From the NCBI GenBank assembly GCA_964459995.1, contig CAYWOR010000008.1:87725-151724 (forward strand): 64,000 nt of DNA. The letters run 5' to 3'. The position numbers and the translations under genes were made by a program. The first letter of the stretch is position 1. The number at the start of each line of letters is the position of its first letter. Shown in pieces: positions 27,701-33,944 of this stretch. The notes under the pieces were generated by a model. The model was not told the origin of the DNA, ran no database searches, and worked only from the letters and a program-made list of their open reading frames with translations. Source of the DNA: CAZSHG01 sp964459995. GTDB lineage: Bacteria > UBP14 > UBA6098.

Positions 27701-29887
27701 CGGCGGAGTGTAGTCGAGGAAGAATGTCCGACATATCGGAAGCGATTCGCAAGCCGCACCGGCATAGTCCGCAAGAGCCACAAGACATGCGCGAATAGTA
27801 TCGCCGTCGAAGAATGTCCCCGCCGGTGGCGAGAATAGAATGCTGTCGCTGGTTACCGTGAGCCATGGGTCGGCTTCGGAATAACCGTAGCCGTTTATAA
27901 CTAATATCACAGTCGATGGATTGATAGCCGCGCCCAAATCGTCCCAAATATGAAGCGAAATAAGCGGCGGATCACAGGCCGTCCATGTCCCCTCATCGGG
28001 ATAGACGAATTCTGCCATCGGTGGCTGGTTTAGATAGAAAACACAGCAATATTCGGCACAGTTCGGCCCGCACCATGTAGAGGTTACTCTATCGCAAGTG
28101 TGAAGACAAACCACCGCAGAATCGGCACTGCCTAATCCGAGCTGGTTAATGCTTCCAGAGATGGACACGCGTCCTGTGCTGGTTGTTCCAGTCCAATTAA
28201 CAGCGGGGGGGCCTGCTCCGAGCGAAAAAGCGGTGCCGTTCACAGTAAAATAAAGGCTAAGGATGTTTATACCCGATTCGAAGTCTTCGATGCCAATGTC
28301 GATGAAAACCATCGTATCTTCGAGTATTGTGCCGCATAGAGGTGTCCAATCTATCTCAGCTGGGGGTTCTAAATCGACACAGAAGCTACAATATCCATTA
28401 CCGGCAACACGACAACCGTTCCAGTCGTCGGCGCGGACAATCCACCAATCGACGCAAGTCCCGTGAACCCATGGGGTAGGTGGAGTAAAAGTTAACCTTC
28501 CCACTGTTGTCGATATCGGAGTCCAGGTCATGAAGGTCGGATATGAATACAACACCGAATCGACCATTAGTTGAATCGAGTAGGGATTAGTTCCAACATC
28601 GTCATCGGTTAATTCTATGACAATTTCTTGGTATTCGCAGGCAGTCCAGATTCCGCATGGTGAGGGTGTGATAGTAACCGGAACCGGCCCGGCACACTGG
28701 CAGTCCTCCATATAGATACATCCGAAAGCCGTGTCCGCATGACCTCCGCCGGAGACTGTAATTGTGAAGCACAGATCAGAACCTGAACATGTGCCGTCAT
28801 AATCGACCTGCCATTGGAATCGGTGCGAAGCTCCCGCCGCTATCGGCGCACTTACAGGATTTGAAGATAAGATGCTAATACATGCACCAGGGTTAATAAA
28901 CGCGGTTACAGGGTTTATCAATCCTCCGGTGGTATTCGTCACATCGATCATGATTGCTTCGTATGTGTTAATGAGAGCCGCGACGTCGGCGAAAATTGTC
29001 GCCCAGCTTGTAGTCGATAAGTTATACCATTTCCCGCCCGATAGATGGCAGAAATACTGATACCAGCCGTTATGTCCGGTGCCGCCATAGGGGCTCCATG
29101 GAACAGGGGAGGTGAAAGATTCACAAGAGCCGGAATATACTGAAGCCGGCGAGGCCCAGAACACGACCGTTCCCGTTGAAGCAATTAGCGCGGCGACGCC
29201 GACATCTGTCTGTGCGGCAGGCATAGCGAAAGGCCCTTGTCCGGGATTACAGTAACCGGTGCAACCATCCCCGACCTGACAATAAGAAGCATCTGTGAAC
29301 CCGATGACTATATGAAGAGCGTCAGGCCGCCAAATATATCGGTTAATTGCATCCGCGATGGCATCAAGCGACTGTTCCGGGCCATCGGCACCTCCTGAAG
29401 CTCCGACACCGCCAAGCCATGTTCCACTTGTGAACAGCGTGGCATTCGAGGTCATCTGGTTGCCCGGTGTGCTAAGGTCGAAATCCCAAATATTACGACC
29501 ATCAGCATATGTGATTCCGCCGAGCATATAATCGTAGCCCGCGCCGTCCAAAGCGGAGATTAATCCACCGATTGCCGCGCGGACATTTGTAATCGTTCCG
29601 CTCATTGAACCTGATGAGTCGATCACAAACACGATGTCCACCGCTCCAGTGTCGAGACGGCATGTCAGAAGCCATGATAAAGCGTCATCCAATGGGGAAT
29701 GAGGCTCTGCAACCGATTTGAAGGGGTTTTCATCGTAGTTACGCAGGGCGACATCGCCCGGAACTCCCGGTTCGATAACAACGCCTCGACGCTGATAATC
29801 GAATCTGCTGATTTCCAATGGACCTGCCATGGAAACAGCAACGAGAAGGATTAAAACTAACAAGGAAAATCTTTGCAAGTTGTTCAT
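21728..29887 (-). CDS. 2719-residue secreted VWA protein with ten two-part Ig-like repeats
   Basis: The largest gene in the window. A signal peptide covers residues 1-21. A von Willebrand A domain spans about 82-300, with MIDAS residues D90, S92 and S94 in DSSGSMSG, plus a short Ig-like linker. From about 400 to 2615 there are ten tandem units of about 220 residues. The A half starts near GPxxxIxP, then a S/TACDPE-like turn and DDGVDxSTIxLxVNG. The B half starts with DxxPPV, then DSLSGLDPSS and CxYAxDxPDYCGPN. The C-terminal 100 residues (CLVFPNPFTPGG, ending GTVVLAR) match the domains of the next two genes. Repeats of this kind usually make long stalk-like surface adhesins; that role is inferred. 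GGAGG precedes the ATG, and a promoter lies at 29937-29964. Confidence 0.88.
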   Translation of the reverse strand: MNNLQRFSLLVLILLVAVSMAGPLEISRFDYQRRGVVIEPGVPGDVALRNYDENPFKSVAEPHSPLDDALSWLLTCRLDTGAVDIVFVIDSSGSMSGTITNVRAAIGGLISALDGAGYDYMLGGITYADGRNIWDFDLSTPGNQMTSNATLFTSGTWLGGVGASGGADGPEQSLDAIADAINRYIWRPDALHIVIGFTDASYCQVGDGCTGYCNPGQGPFAMPAAQTDVGVAALIASTGTVVFWASPASVYSGSCESFTSPVPWSPYGGTGHNGWYQYFCHLSGGKWYNLSTTSWATIFADVAALINTYEAIMIDVTNTTGGLINPVTAFINPGACISILSSNPVSAPIAAGASHRFQWQVDYDGTCSGSDLCFTITVSGGGHADTAFGCIYMEDCQCAGPVPVTITPSPCGIWTACEYQEIVIELTDDDVGTNPYSIQLMVDSVLYSYPTFMTWTPISTTVGRLTFTPPTPWVHGTCVDWWIVRADDWNGCRVAGNGYCSFCVDLEPPAEIDWTPLCGTILEDTMVFIDIGIEDFESGINILSLYFTVNGTAFSLGAGPPAVNWTGTTSTGRVSISGSINQLGLGSADSAVVCLHTCDRVTSTWCGPNCAEYCCVFYLNQPPMAEFVYPDEGTWTACDPPLISLHIWDDLGAAINPSTVILVINGYGYSEADPWLTVTSDSILFSPPAGTFFDGDTIRACLVALADYAGAACESLPICRTFFLDYTPPVIFNIFPPADTTLLSLPDSARFCIYDSLSGLNPFAFHYIVQDGFFGGTIVSDEVNCFSVSLNDSMCLSYGELCTISICVYAEDMPDYCDAHVLDTCWQFYLHRTGPVPSIVFPQPNTWTACTDSGIIIRINEVMGPVDSTTIVLRVERTGLPPSIYRCSHADLMWLESENLLWFHPDESFWRDGDTIYVCLDSVSDVYGTPSAAIPMCWTYYTDFSPPVFWDIWPPMDTLMADASPDMHVYLYDSLSGVSPLEIFATISVNSAEPDTYWISGGVRWDEATGLFEIIPSMTGIAFADSDSVTICVYAFDTPDYCGPNWGDTCWSFVISLSGPVPQWVQYFPGAWVACDSFEQFAVMTIIDPDGVDPTSILITVNGDTFAVDSFQVSYVNDTLIFDPANPADFWHDNDSVVICLIQAIDSLGNPFSGPYCWWWKMDLTPPVFWGEGPYDGELLADSTAPISVYLWDSLTGIDPSCVELVVYDTLVISAGYPGFTYDTSLGMVYFNPAASGLFWQDWDTVRVCIRACDSPDYCGPNTSEFCWEFYVHLLGPQAIIVTPQPGEITSCYDQCIVMNLWDDDVGVDPTTIELVVNGVTYTVDGTILTFEATPTETTLTFCPIPAGIFWTDSQEVCVQLITADDTLGNPLQTPLDWCFWVDLLPPVVENFTAGAGSECGDTIFTTRPTIRFALWDNLSGVDTSRLEITIDDTLAYHWGDPGITAVGGIFTVNTASLAPAPFYTGGDSVKICVFVEDTTDLCADNNAVYCCKFYIMPGGPSPDWIRPLPNTWSACIDTEHVYCSIYDDDGVVDTSIIVTITRSPSSPAPGLTTLYYDSPGVTWAEPYFRYDPAVSFADPETVEVCIVQAWDPVLNPMSPDTLCWTFMMDQTPPALSGETPIDGAIVATRHPVVEFDVVDIQSGLDHVSVGMSVTGSIVGAHSFPLGHPSIDTTYIANGVSVVWHPDVAGIHFKGGEHVEVCVYAYDKPNYCTFNELDQCWSFSIETGGPFAEIMRVWPDSISSCDPEYVLIHLWDDNGIVDSTIQLEVNGVVYHYPDRMSYNHSTEVLEYFPVPPFAPVDIIHVRLLAAEDSLGNPLDTTGYLDWTFYVDRVPPEVLSALPEGDIHATVPIFTIQVHDTLAGVNPDSIVVDVDGREFRVGDPGISWAPAGLFGTITLNPASAIPPMRWYGGDTIEWCVRLFDLADDYLVPDGCEPNYFDTCLAFQVVPGGPVGVILNPNEGYYVACDPFVINMRLTDTEDDALIEDSIRVVIARSSWGLDDTIVFTLDSTELTYDPVTGGMVYNPIPAFVDGETVYIAIVAAMDTLFNGLEEGDEVTFYMDFSPPYITGISPVPSSMISEIQPLIIVGLHDDMSGLNPSSVILTVDGVDYTIASAGVDWSPVTEQITLDPSDIGLRWWGGDTVDVCIYAFDSPDTCGPNEMDSCWRFFIAPGGPVATSINPADSAISACHPEFIELTIVDPDGIDDTTVVVSVYRSGPSGPPPVTIYRIGDAGVTWIEPTLRIDPLVLFADAETIRVCIDSAADPIGNQLTNPHCWDFFMDLSVYAAWGMLPLDGSTVHTRRPIIEFSVWDTISGLDTSSFRITIDGINVFGLNDAPCVNYDPLTGHVTMAASDCGLIWTGGDWVTVEIWGEDMPTVCDPNETTYTWTFLVAPGGPEAELINPQPWWYCSCDPQGIEILLWDEDGVNESTIRLWVDGVEYTTDDPQLTYYPTDSLLFFDPDPNFINGQVVLVELTEADDILGNELETPLSWSFIMDLQSPAISFTEPVAYMTRNRQQPISFSLSDNGSGIEQSSFELVIREHGNTHIYNYTQVDWNVVNTGPRGEIRAVNVTYYPNIHGIEFTSGDSVYVNVYLHDTPDTCAPNEYADSMHFLIEPDVECLVFPNPFTPGGSPGINDIAVFNYPFMFSEKAELVIYTVRNIEVYRADIDMVDRDIVEYGPRSWNGKDSKGNLLPDGLYIYLIIKGGEVVCNGTVVLAR

Positions 29888-29936
29888 CGAGCCTCCAAAT
29901 ATGTAACTGAGCCAATTAAACTCTTTCTAATAGGCT

Positions 29937-29964
29937 AATATATCTTTTCAAATATATAATGCAA
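29937..29964 (-). promoter_or_regulatory. Promoter of the giant secreted-protein gene run
   Basis: On the minus strand TTGCAT (29959-29964) is followed after 16 bp by TATATT (29937-29942). This is 50 bp upstream of the ATG, which has its own GGAGG site. Confidence 0.5.
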
Positions 29965-30042
29965 GAACTTTGATTTTTAAATTTAACTTTTCTATTTCGA
30001 TAATTGCTTGACAAAGCAAAGTAAAATTCGTTTCTTTAGGGC

Positions 30043-30549
30043 ATGAAAAAATCGATTGTATTAATCATCTTTCTACCACTAATCCTATTTTCAGCCGAAA
30101 ACGATTCGGTGAAGGTCTGGAAACCGAATCCAGCGCTTGCCGCGGGTCTATCTCTTGCTATCCCCGGCGCTGGCCAAATCTATAACAGAAGCTATTTCAA
30201 AGCTCCAATTGCGATCGGTCTTGAAGGCTATGCTATCTGGCGGTCAATATCAGCGAATTCTGAGATGAACGACGCAGAAAATCGCGGAAAGCACTATCCA
30301 CCAAGCTCCGAGGAATTCGAAATCGCAAAATCCGATTGGAAAAGCGCTAGGGAAACACGCAATATTCACCTTTGGGTTCTTGTCGGCGCAGTTTTGCTAT
30401 CGACAATCGATGCCTATGTCGATGCTCATCTTTATGGCTGGGAAAAGGAGATGGCGGATCCTATAGAGCCAAAGAGGACATCCTTGGAATTTTCTCCCTA
30501 TCTTGATTCCACCGGAAATATAGGATTAGCACTAACTTTGAATTTTTAG
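30043..30549 (+). CDS. DUF5683-like membrane protein
   Basis: 168 residues with a signal-like N-terminal hydrophobic segment (residues 3-18). The typical LAIPGAGQIYNRSYFKAPIAIGL stretch (about 40-65) and a second hydrophobic segment (LWVLVGAVLLSTIDAYVDAHL, about 108-130) follow, then a short beta-rich tail. The SxxPGxGQxYN motif and the DAYVDAHL ending are those of DUF5683 proteins, which are inner-membrane or periplasmic proteins of unknown function common in FCB bacteria. It diverges from the giant-gene run and its 3' end overlaps the convergent gene at 30546 by four bases. TTGACA at 30008-30013 may be part of its promoter, but no clear -10 is seen. Confidence 0.8.
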   Translation: MKKSIVLIIFLPLILFSAENDSVKVWKPNPALAAGLSLAIPGAGQIYNRSYFKAPIAIGLEGYAIWRSISANSEMNDAENRGKHYPPSSEEFEIAKSDWKSARETRNIHLWVLVGAVLLSTIDAYVDAHLYGWEKEMADPIEPKRTSLEFSPYLDSTGNIGLALTLNF

Positions 30550-31232
30550 CTTCGACTTTGAAATCTGCCCCGACAAACCTTGATACAAAGCCCGCAAACA
30601 TATTGTCCGACTCCTTGTATCTTTGCAAATTCTCTTAACTGCTCATAACATTTTATTACATCACAACCTTGTGCTGTAATTGCCTTGGAGGGGCATGCTT
30701 CTATGCATTGTATGCAAGTGCCGCACCTCATATCGACAGGATGATCTTCGGCTATCTTCATGTCTGTCAATATGGTAACCCATCTCACTTGAGAGCCGTA
30801 TCGCGGGGTTACAACAAGGCCGTTACGGCCAATCCAGCCTAATCCCGCCGCAACCGCCGTATGTCTGTGCGAGAGATGTCCGCGTTGGTATTCCCAATCC
30901 GTAACAAGGCTCGCAGGTATCGGAAGCGAAAGGTAACCAAGGTCTTGAATTTCAGTCGCAAGCTCTAGTGCCGCATTGTCGAGTCGCCAATTTACCTTTT
31001 GGTAATGATGTTTATAGAGCAGATTAGGTTTGTCGATGATTGTTTCGAGAACCGACGCGGAGAGAGGGTGTCCGAGGACAATAGCAGTCGAAAAATGCTC
31101 GACAATATCAGAAATTTCATCCCCGATTGTCTCGGCAAAGGATTTTATCGATGCAACACCCCAAATCGGCAAATTAAGGCGCTTTGCGACGAATTCATCG
31201 ATAAAATATCGGTTATCGCTTTCAAGCGTCAT
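30546..31232 (-). CDS. 4Fe-4S double-cluster protein, QueG-like
   Basis: 228 residues. The C-terminal third carries ferredoxin-type clusters: CGTCIQCIEACPSKAI around residues 170-186, then a separate cysteine (CDVIKC) and CGLCIKVC. The middle (HRHTAVAAGLGWIGRNGLVVTPRYGSQVRW) matches the conserved core of the epoxyqueuosine reductase family. It is much shorter than QueG itself (about 310-380 residues), so I assign only the family and not the tRNA-modifying reaction. It starts with an ATGA overlap on the stop of the propeller gene at 31229, so the two are translationally coupled. Confidence 0.8.
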   Translation of the reverse strand: MTLESDNRYFIDEFVAKRLNLPIWGVASIKSFAETIGDEISDIVEHFSTAIVLGHPLSASVLETIIDKPNLLYKHHYQKVNWRLDNAALELATEIQDLGYLSLPIPASLVTDWEYQRGHLSHRHTAVAAGLGWIGRNGLVVTPRYGSQVRWVTILTDMKIAEDHPVDMRCGTCIQCIEACPSKAITAQGCDVIKCYEQLREFAKIQGVGQYVCGLCIKVCRGRFQSRS

Positions 31233-33070
31233 CTCAAAAGGACGAGGCGTTTCGCTTGACGAATCCCATTATAATCGACCGATACGAGATATACACCGGA
31301 AGGATAATGAGATTGTGGTTCCCAGACTATCTCTCCGGTGTTTTTCTCGAAACTCTCGATCAAACGTCCTTGAACATCATATATCGTTACAAATGAATTA
31401 GGTGGCGCTGTTATATTACAGGTCGCATTAAATGGATTTGGATAACATTCTATAAAATAAGAAGATGGATTAGCTATCTCTAAAATGCCAGTTGTGTCGA
31501 TTGTAACAACTTTCGAGCGTTGGCTTTCGTAATAGCGTGTGCAGGCTGTTACAAAATAGTAACACCTTGAAGAATCCGGCTCGATTACAGCAAAAGTATC
31601 AGTTGTATTCAGGAGATTAATCACGCTGATCGATCCATTTGCGTCTTCGGAAGAGTAAAGCTTGTAAGATAAAGTATCGTAAGCAGTTATCTTTGACCAG
31701 CTAATGTGGAGTAATCCGCCGGATGGTTCGACTAATACCGAATCGGGATTAAGCGGATAAAGCCAGCCGGTCCTTAGTGGGTCGTGACGCCCCATTCTCC
31801 ATGGTCTCGCATAGGGTTTACAGTCCCCGACACCTCGGAACATATGGATTTTTCCGGCTCTATCGACCGCGCAAATTTCAAAATGTCCGTCGTTGTCGAA
31901 ATCGCCGACTGTCGGAGCCGCAAATCCCCATGCTGTATCGCTGTAGAAGGGGAAGGAATCGACATAGGCGGCGGGACCGTTGAAACAGGCAACTGTTCCA
32001 AGTGTATCATTTCCGAGGAATAGGAAATCCGGGCCTATATCGTTGTCGAGATCATATACCGCAGGGCTCGATTCGACAGGCCCCATGCCGAGGCCGAGGC
32101 TCCAAGGATCGGGAGCGGAGGCGTCCTCGTTAAGAACATAGCCACGACCGTTTCGGCTGAGAATAACTATCTCCGGTTTGCCGTCGCCGTCGATATCGCC
32201 TGCGGCTGGAGAGCCGTAAATCCAGCTTCCATAACCGGCTGTGCTTATCGGCCAGCTCGAAACCATCTCAGCGCCGCTATTCCAGAGACCTATTTTCCCA
32301 CGGCTCGTGCCGGAAATTTCGTGATAGCCGCAACAAATTTCCAATCTACCATTTCCGGTCATATCGACCAAAATTGGAGAACTATAACTGAAAGCCTCAC
32401 TACTTGTGAGTTCGATAGGAAAGCCGAAGAGGATGTTGCCGTTTGATTCAAAGGCATATAGCTTTTGATAACCTACAGCGACGATTTCAACATTGCCGTC
32501 GCCGTTAATATCGCCGACAGCCGGGGATGCCGCAGGTCCGAATTCGGATTCGACTGCGCGTGGGAATGTGCCGATTTCTAAACCGGTGCGGTCGTAAACG
32601 TGGATATTATTGCCCGCATGAACGACGATCTCTTTGTAGCCGTCGCCGTCGAAATCCCATAAAACCGGCCCCGCAGGTCCGGGGGATGCGCCGATGGAAA
32701 GCGGATTAAAGGGCGAGACAGCTTCCGAAACTGAATTAATCACATACAAATCCCCCGAATTCGTAACGATAACCATCTCGTCGTCATCAGAGGTTACATT
32801 CCCGAATGCAATATGTGTGCTCACATCGCCGGACAGCGCGAAAGGAAAGCCCGGCAGGGGGGAACCATCCATCGAATATGCGCGGACATAATTATCGGGG
32901 CCGGCTATAAGAACCTCCAAATCCCCGCCGCCGTCGAAATCGACCACAAGCGGCGAAGCAAAAAACGCCCCCGATGACGGGACTGTCATCACAGGCCACC
33001 CCGCTTTTTCATTCAAAGCGGCCAAAAAAACCGACGTTAAGCATATAAGCAAGAAAGTCTTTTTCAACAT
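31229..33070 (-). CDS. Secreted FG-GAP propeller protein with PNPF sorting domain
   Basis: 613 residues from the ATG at 33070, chosen because GGAGGC lies four bases before it and a signal peptide (MLKKTFLLICLTSVFLAAL) starts there; the frame stays open 13 codons further upstream. Residues about 35-430 carry repeated VCBS/FG-GAP blades (VVDFDGGGDLEVLIAG, VGDINGDGNVEIVAVG, AGDIDGDGKPEIVILS, VGDFDNDGHFEICAV), predicting a seven-bladed propeller. A fibronectin-III-like segment follows. The C-terminus is a type A sorting domain (IECYPNPFNATCNIT, then YDVQGRLIESF, YPSGVYLVSV and KRLVLLR). It is likely secreted by the machinery that handles the other PNPF proteins. Confidence 0.85.
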   Translation of the reverse strand: MLKKTFLLICLTSVFLAALNEKAGWPVMTVPSSGAFFASPLVVDFDGGGDLEVLIAGPDNYVRAYSMDGSPLPGFPFALSGDVSTHIAFGNVTSDDDEMVIVTNSGDLYVINSVSEAVSPFNPLSIGASPGPAGPVLWDFDGDGYKEIVVHAGNNIHVYDRTGLEIGTFPRAVESEFGPAASPAVGDINGDGNVEIVAVGYQKLYAFESNGNILFGFPIELTSSEAFSYSSPILVDMTGNGRLEICCGYHEISGTSRGKIGLWNSGAEMVSSWPISTAGYGSWIYGSPAAGDIDGDGKPEIVILSRNGRGYVLNEDASAPDPWSLGLGMGPVESSPAVYDLDNDIGPDFLFLGNDTLGTVACFNGPAAYVDSFPFYSDTAWGFAAPTVGDFDNDGHFEICAVDRAGKIHMFRGVGDCKPYARPWRMGRHDPLRTGWLYPLNPDSVLVEPSGGLLHISWSKITAYDTLSYKLYSSEDANGSISVINLLNTTDTFAVIEPDSSRCYYFVTACTRYYESQRSKVVTIDTTGILEIANPSSYFIECYPNPFNATCNITAPPNSFVTIYDVQGRLIESFEKNTGEIVWEPQSHYPSGVYLVSVDYNGIRQAKRLVLLR

Positions 33071-33091
33071 GTTGCCTCCAGTTTGAGAACA

Positions 33092-33120
33092 AACATATGC
33101 TTGAATCAAGAAAATTGCAA
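33092..33120 (-). promoter_or_regulatory. Possible promoter of the FG-GAP protein gene
   Basis: On the minus strand TTGCAA (33115-33120) and TATGTT (33092-33097) are separated by 17 bp, 22 bp upstream of the chosen ATG. Both boxes are imperfect. Confidence 0.3.
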
Positions 33121-33159
33121 CATCAAAGCTTCATATTTCTCTATTTTATTGAATATTAC

Positions 33160-33187
33160 TTGACAAATTAAAACTCGCCCATATATT
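33160..33187 (+). promoter_or_regulatory. Promoter of the cmk-rpsA operon
   Basis: TTGACA (33160-33165) and TATATT (33182-33187) are separated by 16 bp, about 55 bp upstream of the cmk start. The untranslated leader would be about 45 nt. Confidence 0.65.
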
Positions 33188-33241
33188 GCGCGTTTATATA
33201 GATTTAGGGGAGTTGTCCCCTAAAGAATACAAAAAGGGATT

Positions 33242-33901
33242 ATGCGCGCGATAACAATAGCTATAGACGGCCCAGCGGGTGCCGGCAAATCCTCGGTCTC
33301 GAAAGGTCTTGCGGAAAGATTAGGATATATCTATATCGACACCGGCGCAATGTATCGAGCTTTGACCTTGATCAGCATCGAGGAAAATATCGCCCCGTCG
33401 GACGGCACGGCGCTTGCAGAGAAGCTTAAAGACCTCGATATTAGGCTTACGCCGAGAAAGGTTTTCATCGGCGATCGAGATGTTACAACCGAAATAAGGC
33501 TTCCAGAGGTTACAGCGCTCGTATCCGAGGTTTGCGCTCATCCGGAGGTTCGACGCGAACTTGTCAGAAGACAACGCAAAATGGCTTCCTCCGGCGGAGT
33601 TGTTATGGAGGGAAGAGACATCGGAACAGTGGTGCTACCAGATGCCGATTTGAAAATATATCTGACCGCGAATTCCCGAATAAGGGCGATTCGTCGCGCA
33701 AGACAGCTAAAAGAGGTCGGAATCGAGTTCGATCTCGACCAGCTCGAAGTGGATATTATCGAACGCGACAGGAAGGACAGCACTCGTGAAGACAGCCCGT
33801 TGAGGCAGGCAGAGGATGCCGTTGTCCATGACGATTCCGAAGAGAGCCTCGAAGAGTCAATAGACAGCCTCGAAAGGCTTGCGAAATCTCACGGAGCTTA
33901 A
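33242..33901 (+). CDS. cmk: Cytidylate kinase
   Basis: Phosphorylates CMP and dCMP with ATP. The P-loop GPAGAGKS occupies residues 10-17. IDTGAMYRA, the GRDIGTVVLPDADLKIYLTA segment, the RARRR-type RAIRRARQL and the RDRKDSTREDSPL lid sequence follow in the normal order. The 219-residue length is typical. It is the first gene after a good promoter and is followed by rpsA 43 bp downstream; cmk-rpsA is a well-known conserved pair. Confidence 0.97.
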   Translation: MRAITIAIDGPAGAGKSSVSKGLAERLGYIYIDTGAMYRALTLISIEENIAPSDGTALAEKLKDLDIRLTPRKVFIGDRDVTTEIRLPEVTALVSEVCAHPEVRRELVRRQRKMASSGGVVMEGRDIGTVVLPDADLKIYLTANSRIRAIRRARQLKEVGIEFDLDQLEVDIIERDRKDSTREDSPLRQAEDAVVHDDSEESLEESIDSLERLAKSHGA

Positions 33902-33944
33902 TTTTGATCTGTTTATTAAAAACCATTTTCAATCAAGGAGCAAA

